A stretch of 64,000 bases of DNA from Bradyrhizobium sp. sBnM-33. GTDB lineage: Bacteria; Pseudomonadota; Alphaproteobacteria; Rhizobiales; Xanthobacteraceae. Shown in pieces: positions 52,295 to 60,636 of the stretch. Within the stretch, counting starts at the first letter, position 1. Each line of letters opens with the position of its first letter. Under the pieces are notes generated by a model. It worked only from the letters and a program-made list of their open reading frames with translations. It made no database searches and had not been told where the DNA came from. The stretch spans positions 6,820,001-6,884,000 of the forward strand of contig NZ_CP136624.1 in NCBI RefSeq assembly GCF_032917945.1. The letters run 5' to 3'. The translations under genes and the position numbers were made by a program.

Positions 52295-55200
52295 TCAGTG
52301 GAAATCCCGGGACGGCGGCAAGATGCGGACGTCGCGCGGATGGCGGATTTTTTGCGCGGGATTATCCGGATGCTCGCGTCGGTCGTCGTTGAGCGGTTCG
52401 ACCAGCGCGGGCCCTGCGGGCACCGGATGCTTGCGGCTCAACGCATCATTGGCGAGGCCGATCAAATCGTGGGAGCGGTCGAACATCCGCTGCGCCACCA
52501 GATGCGTCACCTGCTCCGGGCTGCTCTGGATGTAGCCTTCGACCAGGATCAGGCGCGCGCCCATCACCTCTTTCCGGTACTGCTCCATCACCTTGGGCCA
52601 TACCACGATATTGGCGATGCCGGTCTCGTCCTCCAGCGTCATGAAGACGACGCCCTTGGCGCTGCCCGGCCGCTGCCGCACCAGCACCACGCCGGCGCAG
52701 CGGATACGGCGGCGGTCGTTTTTGTGGTTGATGTCCTTGCAGGCGACGACACGCTCTTTCGTGAACATCTCGCGTAAAAATTCCATCGGGTGGCCCTTCA
52801 GCGACAGCCGAACGGTCTGATAGTCGGCGACCACCTGCTCCTGCAGCGGCATCTGGGGCAACGGCTTGGCATTCTCGTCGGGCTGCTCGCGGGCGACCGC
52901 GGCCTGAAACAGCGGCAGCGGCACGTCATCGGGCAGTCGCCGCACCGCCCACAGCGCCGCGCGACGATCGAGGCCGAGGGAGCGGAAGGCATCGGCATCG
53001 GCGAGAAGGATCAGCGCGCGTTTCGGCAGGCCGGTGTCGCGGGCGAATTCCTCCAGCGAAGTGAAGGGCCCGCGTCGGCGGGCGGCGACGATGCGGTCGG
53101 CCCAGTCGGTAGTCACCTCTCCCGCTTGCGGGGGTCGAGACGAGCGGAGCTCGCTCTGAGGTCGGATCGCATCGCAAGATGCGATCCGGGTGGGGGAAAC
53201 TCTCTCCACACGGGCAGTGTGACTCGTGGAGGCACCCCCACCCCGACCCTCCCCCGCAAGCGGGAGAGGGAGCACAGTTCCTTTGCGGCTGACTGAGCCT
53301 TTGTCATTCCGGGGCGATGCGGCAGCATCGAACCCCAATGCGCAATTGCGCATTGTGGAATCTCGAGGTTCCGGGTCTGGTGCTAACGCACCATCCCGGA
53401 ACGACGACTGCATTCGTTTCAGCCGCTCCTCGTCTTCATCGAGCCAGTGGAAGCCGTCGATCTGACGGAAGCCCAAGCGCACTGCGCAGTACTTGCCCTG
53501 CCCCTGCTCCAGTGTGTTCTGCGCAAAACTGTAGGACACGTCGATCTCGCGCACCTCGACGCCGTTCTTGCGGGCGTCACCGACGATCTGTGCGGGCGCG
53601 TAAAAGCCCATCGGCTGCGAATTTAGCAGGCCGCAGCAGAACGCGTCGGGGTGATAATGCTTCAGCCATGACGAGACATAGACGAGCTGCGCAAAACTTG
53701 CGGCATGGCTTTCCGGAAAACCGTAAGAGCCAAAACCCTTGATCTGGTCAAAACAGCTCTTGGCGAATTCAGGGTCGTAGCCGCGCGCGATCATGTTGTT
53801 GATCAGCTTGGCCTCGAATTTGCCGATGGTGCCGACGTTACGAAACGTCGCCATCGCGCGGCGCAATCCGTTGGCTTCCTCGGGCGTGAATTTTGCGGCT
53901 TCGATCGCAATCCGCATCGCCTGTTCCTGGAACAGCGGCACGCCGAGCGTCTTGTGCAGCACGCGGTACAGTTCGTCCGAAGGACCATGCTCGGGCGCCG
54001 GCGAGGGATAGCTCACCTTTTCCTGGCCGTTCCGCCGCCGCAAATAAGGATGCACCATGTCGCCCTGGATCGGGCCGGGCCGCACGATCGCCACTTCAAT
54101 GACGAGGTCGTAGAAGGTACGCGGCTTCAGCCGCGGCAGCATGTTCATCTGCGCGCGGCTCTCGACCTGGAACACGCCGAGGGATTCACCTCGCTGCAGC
54201 ATTTGATAAACTTCGTCGTCGTCCTGCGACTTGATGTCGGCCAGCTCGTAACGCCGACCCTTGTGGTCGGCGACCAGATCGAAGCTCTTGCGGATGCAGG
54301 TCAGCATGCCCAGCGCCAGCACGTCGACCTTCATCATATGAAGCGCGTCGACGTCGTCCTTGTCCCATTCGATAAAGGTGCGCTCGTCCATCGCCGCGTT
54401 GCCGATCGGCACATAGGTGTCGAGCCTATCCTGCGTCAGCACATAGCCGCCGACATGCTGCGACAGATGGCGGGGGAATTCGATCAGCTCGGAGGCCAGT
54501 GCAACCGCGAGTTCGACCATCGCATTCGCAGGGTCCAGCCCGGCCTGCCGGACTTGCATCTCATTGAGGCCCTTGCCCCAGCTTCCCCACACGGTATCGG
54601 CAAGCGCTGCGGTGACGTCCTCAGTCAGCCCCAGCGCCTTGCCGACGTCGCGGATTGCGCTGCGCGGGCGATAATGGATGACGGTGGCAATGATCGCGGC
54701 GCGGTGGCGGCCATAGCGGCGGTAGACATATTGCATCACCTCCTCGCGCCGCGAATGCTCGAAATCGACGTCGATGTCGGGCGGCTCCAGCCGCTCCTTG
54801 GAGATGAAACGCTCGAACAATAGATCGACCTTGGTCGGATCGACCGAGGTGATGCCGAGCACGTAGCAGACGGCGGAGTTGGCGGCCGATCCCCGGCCCT
54901 GGCACAGGATATTCTGGCTGCGCGCGTAGCGGACGATATCGTGCACGGTGAGAAAATAATGCGCGTATTTCAGCTCGGCGATCAGGTCGAGCTCTTTCCG
55001 CAAGGTGGCGCGCAGCTTCTCGTCGATCACCCCACCGAAATATTTGTCGACACCGGCCCAGGTCAGGTCTTCCAGATGCTGTTGCGCGGTCTTGCCCGGC
55101 GGCACTGGCTCATCCGGGTACTGGTATTTGAGCTGGTCGAGCGAAAACGAAATGCGCTTCGCAAAGCGCATGGTTTCCGCAATCGCCTCGGGCAGATCGC

Positions 55201-55942
55201 GAAACAGCCGCGCCATTTCATGGATAGGCTTGAGATAGCGTTCGGCATTGGCTTCGAGCCGCCTGCCGATCGCGTCGATCGTGGTCTTTTCTCTGATACA
55301 GGTCAGCACGTCCTGCAGCGGTCGGCGGGCGGGATGGTGGTAGAGCACCTCGTTGGTCGCCAGCAGCGGAACTTTTGCGGCAAGCGCCAAACGATGCAGT
55401 CGCGCGAGGCGGCGTTTGTCGTCGCCGCGGTAGAGCAGGCTCGCGGCAAGCCACACGCCATCGGCATCAGAGTTCTTCAGGCGCTCCAGGGTTGCCTGCG
55501 CGCTCGCCACGTCAAAGCTATGCGGCAGCGCCAGCACCAGAAGCTGGCCCTCGGCGAAATCGAGGAGGTCATTGAATTTCAGGTGGCATTCGCCCTTTTC
55601 GATCCGCGTGATGTCGTCGCCGCGTTTGCCGCGGGTAAGTAACTGGCAGAGCCGGCCGTAAGCCGCGCGGTCGCGCGGATAGACCAGAATGTCAGGCGTG
55701 CCGTCGATGAAGACGAGCCGCGCGCCGATCAGAAGCTTTGGCTTATGCGTAACGGCAGGGTTGTCGAGCTCGCTCCAGGCGCGCACCACGCCGGCCAGCG
55801 TGTTGTGGTCGGCGATGCCGATCACGGGAATACCAAGCTCGCTCGCCTGATGGACATAGGCGCGCGGGTCCGAGCCGCCGCGCAGGAACGAGAAATTGGT
55901 GGTGATGCCGATTTCGGCATAGTCGGGCACAGGATTTTTCAT
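52295..55942 (-). CDS. dnaE2: Error-prone DNA polymerase DnaE2 (ImuC), with in-frame repeat insertion
   Basis: A C-family DNA polymerase of 1,215 residues for SOS translesion synthesis with ImuA and ImuB. An N-terminal PHP domain (YAEIGITTNFSFLRGGSDPR) is followed by the polymerase core with the catalytic PDIDVDFEHSRREEVMQYVY, the helix-hairpin-helix region and a C-terminal OB fold (GVVFMTLEDETGIANIVVWP). The ATG at 55942 overlaps the imuB stop (ATGA), fixing the start. Residues about 841-943 are translated palindromic repeats; without them the length is the usual 1,110 or so. Extra 3' ends lie downstream. Confidence 0.95.
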   Translation of the reverse strand: MKNPVPDYAEIGITTNFSFLRGGSDPRAYVHQASELGIPVIGIADHNTLAGVVRAWSELDNPAVTHKPKLLIGARLVFIDGTPDILVYPRDRAAYGRLCQLLTRGKRGDDITRIEKGECHLKFNDLLDFAEGQLLVLALPHSFDVASAQATLERLKNSDADGVWLAASLLYRGDDKRRLARLHRLALAAKVPLLATNEVLYHHPARRPLQDVLTCIREKTTIDAIGRRLEANAERYLKPIHEMARLFRDLPEAIAETMRFAKRISFSLDQLKYQYPDEPVPPGKTAQQHLEDLTWAGVDKYFGGVIDEKLRATLRKELDLIAELKYAHYFLTVHDIVRYARSQNILCQGRGSAANSAVCYVLGITSVDPTKVDLLFERFISKERLEPPDIDVDFEHSRREEVMQYVYRRYGRHRAAIIATVIHYRPRSAIRDVGKALGLTEDVTAALADTVWGSWGKGLNEMQVRQAGLDPANAMVELAVALASELIEFPRHLSQHVGGYVLTQDRLDTYVPIGNAAMDERTFIEWDKDDVDALHMMKVDVLALGMLTCIRKSFDLVADHKGRRYELADIKSQDDDEVYQMLQRGESLGVFQVESRAQMNMLPRLKPRTFYDLVIEVAIVRPGPIQGDMVHPYLRRRNGQEKVSYPSPAPEHGPSDELYRVLHKTLGVPLFQEQAMRIAIEAAKFTPEEANGLRRAMATFRNVGTIGKFEAKLINNMIARGYDPEFAKSCFDQIKGFGSYGFPESHAASFAQLVYVSSWLKHYHPDAFCCGLLNSQPMGFYAPAQIVGDARKNGVEVREIDVSYSFAQNTLEQGQGKYCAVRLGFRQIDGFHWLDEDEERLKRMQSSFRDGALAPDPEPRDSTMRNCALGFDAAASPRNDKGSVSRKGTVLPLPLAGEGRGGGASTSHTARVERVSPTRIASCDAIRPQSELRSSRPPQAGEVTTDWADRIVAARRRGPFTSLEEFARDTGLPKRALILLADADAFRSLGLDRRAALWAVRRLPDDVPLPLFQAAVAREQPDENAKPLPQMPLQEQVVADYQTVRLSLKGHPMEFLREMFTKERVVACKDINHKNDRRRIRCAGVVLVRQRPGSAKGVVFMTLEDETGIANIVVWPKVMEQYRKEVMGARLILVEGYIQSSPEQVTHLVAQRMFDRSHDLIGLANDALSRKHPVPAGPALVEPLNDDRREHPDNPAQKIRHPRDVRILPPSRDFH
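53113..53420. repeat. Two palindromic repeats in frame inside dnaE2
   Basis: First unit about 53116-53280, with arms CTCTCCCGCTTGCGGG and CCCGCAAGCGGGAGAG; second unit about 53303-53410, starting GTCATTCCGGGGCG and ending CATCCCGGAACGACG, the same family as the repeat at 43007. Together they add about 103 codons (for example VLPLPLAGEGRGGG) without breaking the dnaE2 frame. Confidence 0.85.
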
Positions 55943-57828
55943 GCGAACAATCCATGCACGAACCATCTGATAGGAGCGGGTTCGTCTCCCTCGTCCGCCG
56001 GTTCGCTCTCATAGAGCCCATCGCGAAAAATCCAGAAACGAAGTCCCGCTTCATCCTCGATGCGGAAATAATCCCGCGTCGGGCCATTGCCGCCCGGCTT
56101 CCACCATTCCATCGCGATGCGTTCGGGCCCCTCCACCCGCACCACCGCGTGCGTGACGCGCCGCCAGGTGAATTGATGCGGCGGGCCGTCGGGCACGGTT
56201 GCGAACGGCACTTTGATCGGCTCCGGTTTGTCGAACAGCCGCAACGGGCGCAGCGGCGGCTCGCCCTCGATGCGCTCCGGCCAGGCGGCCTGGGCGGCTG
56301 CCGCCAGATGATGCTGCGCTGGCACGGACAGCACCGCGCGTTCGGGAATATGCGTATCCTCCGGCAGATGCACGACCACGCGTTTTCCGCCGATACGCGC
56401 GGCGATGCGGTCGATCAGCGCGGACAGTTCGTCATTGTCATGGACGTTGGCATCGAGATCGCGCTGCTGCTGCACCACGATTTCGGTGCGGCAGGCGGAA
56501 AGGCGGATGAGATCGAAACCGAAACCGGGATCGAGGGGATCGTTGAGCGCATCGAGCCGTTCGCGAAACAGGCGGTCGATCACATCAGCCTTCGTCACCG
56601 GACGCCCGGTGTCTACGGGAATCGTCCGCACCGCGCCATCGGTGCGGAAGAAGCTCGCCTCCAGCCGCCGCGCGCCCTTGCCCTGCTTGTCCATCGCCGT
56701 AACAAGCATTTGAGCAAGCGCGGACAGGTTCATCGCGATCACGGTATCGGTGGCGACCGGTTCGGGAAACCGTTTCTCCACGATGTAATCCGGCAGCGGT
56801 TTTCGCGGGCTGATCGGCGCATCGGCCTGCCCGAGTGCCTGCTGTAACAGCGCCGTAAAAGACGCACCGAACCGCGCCGTGATTTCGTGCGGTGCGCGCG
56901 AGGCGACGTCGCCGATGGTCTTTAGCCCAGCGCGGCGCAGGCCGGCGGTGATGGCATCACCGGCGCCGAGCGCAGATACCGGCAACGGACTGACGGCTTC
57001 GGCCTCCTCGCCATCGGCAACGATCTTTCCGGAGGCGTGGCGCGTCAGCGTGCGGGCGCAGATCGCGGTGGAGGCGATTGCGGCGCTGATGGCAAAGCCG
57101 CGGCGGCTCAGCGCGCCGTTGACGATCTGCAGCAACGCACGCTCGCCGCCGAACAGATGGGCGCATCCGGTGATGTCGAGATAGAGCCCATACGGCGGAT
57201 CGAGCGCTACCAGCGGGGTGAAGCGGTCGCACCAATCGGCGATGTCTTCGAGCGTCTTGCGGTCGGCGACTTCATCCGCGTCGAACACCGTCAGCTCGGG
57301 GCAGATCGCGCGGGCATTGGCGAGCGGCAGGCCGATCGAGAGGCCGGCCTGGACGGCGACCTCGTCGAGGGAATGGATCAGGATGGCATTGTGCTGCTTG
57401 GCGACGACGACGGAGGGGAAGATTTGCGTCATCTCGATAGTGGGACTCGCGGCGACACCCCCACCCCAACCCTCCCCCGCAAGCGGGAGAGGGAGCGCAC
57501 CGGTCGTGTTGTTAGAGATATCAACCCGGGCACTGCTGTCGTTCCCTCCCCCCTTGCGGGGTCCGAGGCGAGCGAAGCTCGCTCTCGAGGTTAGGGAGAG
57601 GGGTGGCGGCAACGGCGGTGCTTGTGGCTTACCCCTCTCCCCAGCCCTCCCCCGCAAGGGGGGAGGGAGCGCACTGCCCGTGTCGCAGAAAGCATCGCTC
57701 GAAACCGCTTTGCAATTTTCAGCTTGCGCGGCGCTGGCCTGCGTAAGCTTGCGCTTGATGCGGTCGATGGGCAGGCGTGGCAGCCAGAGGCTGAGGATAC
57801 GCCGACGGTTCACTGAATAGGCACTCAT
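55939..57828 (-). CDS. imuB: ImuB, Y-family polymerase-like mutasome protein, with in-frame repeat insertion
   Basis: A 629-residue DinB-related protein without the catalytic acids of true Y-family polymerases; ImuB links DnaE2 and ImuA to the beta clamp. Seen: N-terminus RILSLWLPRLPIDRIKRKL, then after an insertion IFPSVVVAKQHNAILIHSLD, GLSIGLPLANARAICPELTV, LDPPYGLYLDITGCAHLFGG. Residues about 47-130 are repeat-derived. ATG 57828 is chosen because it begins the conserved N-terminus; it overlaps the imuA 3' end by about 110 bp. Stop overlaps the dnaE2 start (ATGA). Confidence 0.93.
   Translation of the reverse strand: MSAYSVNRRRILSLWLPRLPIDRIKRKLTQASAAQAENCKAVSSDAFCDTGSALPPPLRGRAGERGKPQAPPLPPPLSLTSRASFARLGPRKGGGNDSSARVDISNNTTGALPLPLAGEGWGGGVAASPTIEMTQIFPSVVVAKQHNAILIHSLDEVAVQAGLSIGLPLANARAICPELTVFDADEVADRKTLEDIADWCDRFTPLVALDPPYGLYLDITGCAHLFGGERALLQIVNGALSRRGFAISAAIASTAICARTLTRHASGKIVADGEEAEAVSPLPVSALGAGDAITAGLRRAGLKTIGDVASRAPHEITARFGASFTALLQQALGQADAPISPRKPLPDYIVEKRFPEPVATDTVIAMNLSALAQMLVTAMDKQGKGARRLEASFFRTDGAVRTIPVDTGRPVTKADVIDRLFRERLDALNDPLDPGFGFDLIRLSACRTEIVVQQQRDLDANVHDNDELSALIDRIAARIGGKRVVVHLPEDTHIPERAVLSVPAQHHLAAAAQAAWPERIEGEPPLRPLRLFDKPEPIKVPFATVPDGPPHQFTWRRVTHAVVRVEGPERIAMEWWKPGGNGPTRDYFRIEDEAGLRFWIFRDGLYESEPADEGDEPAPIRWFVHGLFA
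57439..57690. repeat. Palindromic repeats in frame inside imuB
   Basis: About 250 bases of repeat arms (CCCTCCCCCGCAAGCGGGAG near 57471; TCCCTCCCCCCTTGCGGGG near 57542; CCCTCCCCCGCAAGG near 57645) inserted near the imuB 5' end. The frame is preserved, giving about 84 extra residues such as ALPLPLAGEGWGGG. The first unit is the same family as the first unit inside dnaE2. Confidence 0.82.
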
Positions 57829-58549
57829 CACAATTCCATTCCATGATCCAGCGGCCGACCGGGCCATGACGGTTACGAACGAGCTGCGCGTCGAATACCG
57901 GCGCGCCCCACGCGCTCCAGGGCGCCGCAGGCATTAAAGGCGCCGCAGGCATTGAAGACGCGCCCGGCGGCGAATGCGCCGCGCGCACGATCCATCGGGT
58001 CTCCGCGGTCGAGGGGCGCGGCTCCGCCGCCACCCGCAGTAGCAATGCGGTGACGCCGGAGGCTGCTGCGGCCAGCGTGAGCTTGCGGCTGGCGACGAGA
58101 TCGAGCTGACGCGCCTGCCCCCAGACTTCCAGCACGACGGCGCCGAGCGCGTCGCAGGCCAGCGCGTCGGCGGCGGTCCGCAGCGCGGCGTCGGCGTCGG
58201 TGGCACGCACGGTGACGAGCAGCCGCGGATCGAGACCCAATTCGCACAGCCCGCTCATCGACAGCGCGCCCGCTTCAATTTCCGAAAAATCCTGCCGTAC
58301 CCAGACTAGCGGCCGGCGCGGCGATACCCTTCCCGCCAGCCCTGCGATGAAGCCGGTTGCTGATGCGCTCTGGTGTCCCTCGGCGAACACTTCATGCACC
58401 GTTGCGAGCGCAAGCCCACCCTGCAGCACGGCATCCGCCGCCTTATGCCCAAGCGCAATCTTGTTGAGGTCATGCGCATCGCAATGCGCCTCCAGGCGCT
58501 CGATGCTTCCGCGCAAACTCGCAAGCGTGCTTGTGCGTGCGGTGCTCAT
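57719..58549 (-). CDS. imuA: ImuA, RecA-like mutasome protein
   Basis: A 276-residue RecA/SulA-related protein, first gene of the imuA-imuB-dnaE2 SOS mutasome. Seen: LRGSIERLEAHCDAHDLNKI, ALATVHEVFAEGHQSASATG, LVWVRQDFSEIEAGALSMSG and the typical C-terminal segment GRWIMEWNCDECLFSEPSAY. A Walker A lysine is not evident. A LexA box lies 67 bases upstream. Its 3' end overlaps imuB by about 110 bp in another frame, unusually long but consistent with the conserved tail. Confidence 0.92.
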   Translation of the reverse strand: MSTARTSTLASLRGSIERLEAHCDAHDLNKIALGHKAADAVLQGGLALATVHEVFAEGHQSASATGFIAGLAGRVSPRRPLVWVRQDFSEIEAGALSMSGLCELGLDPRLLVTVRATDADAALRTAADALACDALGAVVLEVWGQARQLDLVASRKLTLAAAASGVTALLLRVAAEPRPSTAETRWIVRAAHSPPGASSMPAAPLMPAAPWSAWGAPVFDAQLVRNRHGPVGRWIMEWNCDECLFSEPSAYPQPLAATPAHRPHQAQAYAGQRRAS

Positions 58550-58615
58550 CCGCCGTTCCTTCAGAAAATTGGCCTTTACCGCTTCTTCCCGAGTGAACGC
58601 GGGGCTGGCTCATTT

Positions 58616-58630
58616 GTTCATGATATGTTC
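58616..58630. promoter_or_regulatory. LexA (SOS) box of the imuA-imuB-dnaE2 operon
   Basis: GTTC, seven bases (ATGATAT), GTTC: an exact match to the alphaproteobacterial LexA consensus GTTC-N7-GTTC, in an AT-rich stretch 67-81 bp before imuA. It predicts DNA-damage induction of the mutasome. Confidence 0.9.
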
Positions 58631-58899
58631 TAATATAAAGCTAACAGCGCCGGCAGAGTCAATCGAGATCGACGCTTTGCCAATTCATGAGCGGAATCAA
58701 AGGGATTCAAATGGCTGGATTTTGAAGACCGTCATGGCCGGGCTGCCGCCTTCGCTAAAGTTCGGCGGCCGAGTGAGCTTGTGGCCCGGCGAAGCCTTGG
58801 CGGAGACGGGTCCCGGCCATCCACGTCTTAGTCGCCGACGAAAGGAAAGACGTGGATGCCCGGGTCAAGCACGGGCATGACGAGAACGGAGAGTGTGAC
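58631..58899. repeat. Intergenic region with a palindromic repeat (about 58809-58862)
   Basis: Between the LexA box and the udgX start lies a dispersed repeat with arms GTCCCGGCCATCCACGTCTT and AAGACGTGGATGCCCGGGTC. The rest shows repeat-like GC-rich palindromes (CGTCATGGCCGGGCTGCC) but no gene. Confidence 0.6.
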
Positions 58900-60348
58900 A
58901 TGCGCATCATCACCCTCGATAGCCAAACCGATTTCGATGGCTGGCGTAAAGCGGCCCGCGCGCTGGCGCTGAATGGCGTGAAACCGTCCGACGTGAGCTG
59001 GCGCGTGGCTGATGATGCGCCCGAACTGTTCGAGCCGATCGCTCCGCCGCTTGAGCCGCCACAGGGCACCTTCAACGTGCCTGCAAAATTCGTCGAACTG
59101 GCGGAGGTTGCGATCCTGCACCGCAACCCCGAGCGCTTCGCCCTGCTCTATCGCCTGCTATGGCGGTTGCGAACGCATCACGATCTGCTTGAACTCGCGA
59201 CCGATCCTGATGTGGCTGAGATCACCGCGATGGCAACGGCCGTGCGCCGCGACGAGCACAAGATGCATGTCCTCGTCCGCTTCCGCGAAATAGGCCGCGA
59301 GCAGAAATCGCACTTCGTCGCCTGGTTCGAGCCGGAGCACCACATCGTCGAACTGGCCGCCCCGTTCTTCGCGCGCCGTTTCGCCGACATGCCCTGGTCG
59401 ATCCTGACGCCTGATCTCTGCGCGCATTGGGACGGCCTCGTTGTCTCGTTCACGCCGGGCGTCAGCAGAAGCGAAGCCCCTGGCGCGGACCGGCTGGAGG
59501 AAACCTGGTGGCGCTATTACGCCAGCATTTTCAATCCCGCCCGACTGAAAGTGCAGACCATGCAAAAGGAGACGTCCCGGAATCACTGGTGGAACCTGCC
59601 GGAGGCTTCATCGATTAAACCCCTGATCGAAAGCGCCGGACACAGCGCAAACGCGAAGATCGCGAATGCCGCGACCGAGCCGCAGAAGCGGCCGGAACTG
59701 CCGAAAGCCAGCTATAAGGCAAGCGAAATGCCCCGCAAACACGCCGATGATATCGAGACGCTGCGCGAAGAAGCCGCCGATTGCCGCGCCTGTCATCTTT
59801 ACAAGAATGCCACCCAGACCGTGTTCGGCGAAGGCCGGCAAACCGCGCGGATCATGCTGGTCGGCGAACAGCCCGGCGACAAGGAAGATCTCGCCGGAAA
59901 GCCGTTCGTGGGGCCCGCGGGGCAAATGCTCGACCGCGCGCTGGAAGAAGCCGGCATCGATCGCCGCACGGTTTACGTCACCAATGCGGTGAAGCATTTC
60001 AAGTTCGTGCCGCGCGGAAAGATCCGCCTGCACCAGAAACCGAACACGCCGGAAATCAAGGCATGCCGGCAGTGGTACGAACGCGAGCTGGCCGCGATCA
60101 AACCCGATCTGGTGGTGGCAATGGGCGCAACCGCAGCGCAAAGCGTGTTCGGGAAAATTACGCCGATCAACAAGAACCGCGGCCGCGCGATTGATCTCGC
60201 CGACGGCACCAGGGCGCTGGTGACGGTACACCCGTCCTATCTGCTGCGGTTGCCGGACGCCGATGCCAAAGCGCGCGAATACCGGCGCTTCGTCCAGGAC
60301 CTCAAAATCGCCGCCGACGTGCTGCGAAAATCGGCACATGCGGCCTGA
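58900..60348 (+). CDS. udgX: UdgX-family uracil-DNA binding protein fused to a DUF4130 domain
   Basis: A 482-residue DNA-repair protein. The N-terminal half (about 1-230) is a DUF4130/TIGR03915-type domain (FALLYRLLWRLRTHHDLLEL). The C-terminal half is a uracil-DNA-glycosylase superfamily domain with a Cys pair CRACHLYKNAT, motif A GEQPGDKEDLAGKPFVGPAG and motif B HPSYLLRLP. The UdgX R-loop is present as RGKIRLHQKP with His378 in the position that in UdgX bonds covalently to the abasic sugar. ATG 58900 has a GGAGAG site. It diverges from the SOS mutasome. Confidence 0.9.
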   Translation: MRIITLDSQTDFDGWRKAARALALNGVKPSDVSWRVADDAPELFEPIAPPLEPPQGTFNVPAKFVELAEVAILHRNPERFALLYRLLWRLRTHHDLLELATDPDVAEITAMATAVRRDEHKMHVLVRFREIGREQKSHFVAWFEPEHHIVELAAPFFARRFADMPWSILTPDLCAHWDGLVVSFTPGVSRSEAPGADRLEETWWRYYASIFNPARLKVQTMQKETSRNHWWNLPEASSIKPLIESAGHSANAKIANAATEPQKRPELPKASYKASEMPRKHADDIETLREEAADCRACHLYKNATQTVFGEGRQTARIMLVGEQPGDKEDLAGKPFVGPAGQMLDRALEEAGIDRRTVYVTNAVKHFKFVPRGKIRLHQKPNTPEIKACRQWYERELAAIKPDLVVAMGATAAQSVFGKITPINKNRGRAIDLADGTRALVTVHPSYLLRLPDADAKAREYRRFVQDLKIAADVLRKSAHAA

Positions 60349-60636
60349 ATTTCGCCAGTCCGGCAGCCGCAATTTCTGGTGAAATATAACGGGAAAATTG
60401 ACAATCCCGCTTGCAACCATTAATTGATAGAAGACACAATCGCATTCTCAAGGCAATGTGGGACGTCTGCTCACGCTATGATGCCCCACATGGTCGACGC
60501 GCTGCGCGGTTCCCTACCTCCAGCCCCGGCGCCGTGCAGCGCGCGACCCACTTGCTCCAGCGCCTTGCGTTGTACGCGCATGGGACCGCTCGGCGTTTAT
60601 CGATGCGACCTTCCAGCGGCACATATCGAGACGCTT
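60349..60636. other. Intergenic region, nothing recognised
   Basis: About 290 bases between convergent genes. Open frames here are Arg/Pro/Ser-rich and lack ribosome sites. A short inverted motif (ATGTGGGACG...CCCCACATGG, 60465-60493) might act as a hairpin but has no T-tract. Confidence 0.35.
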
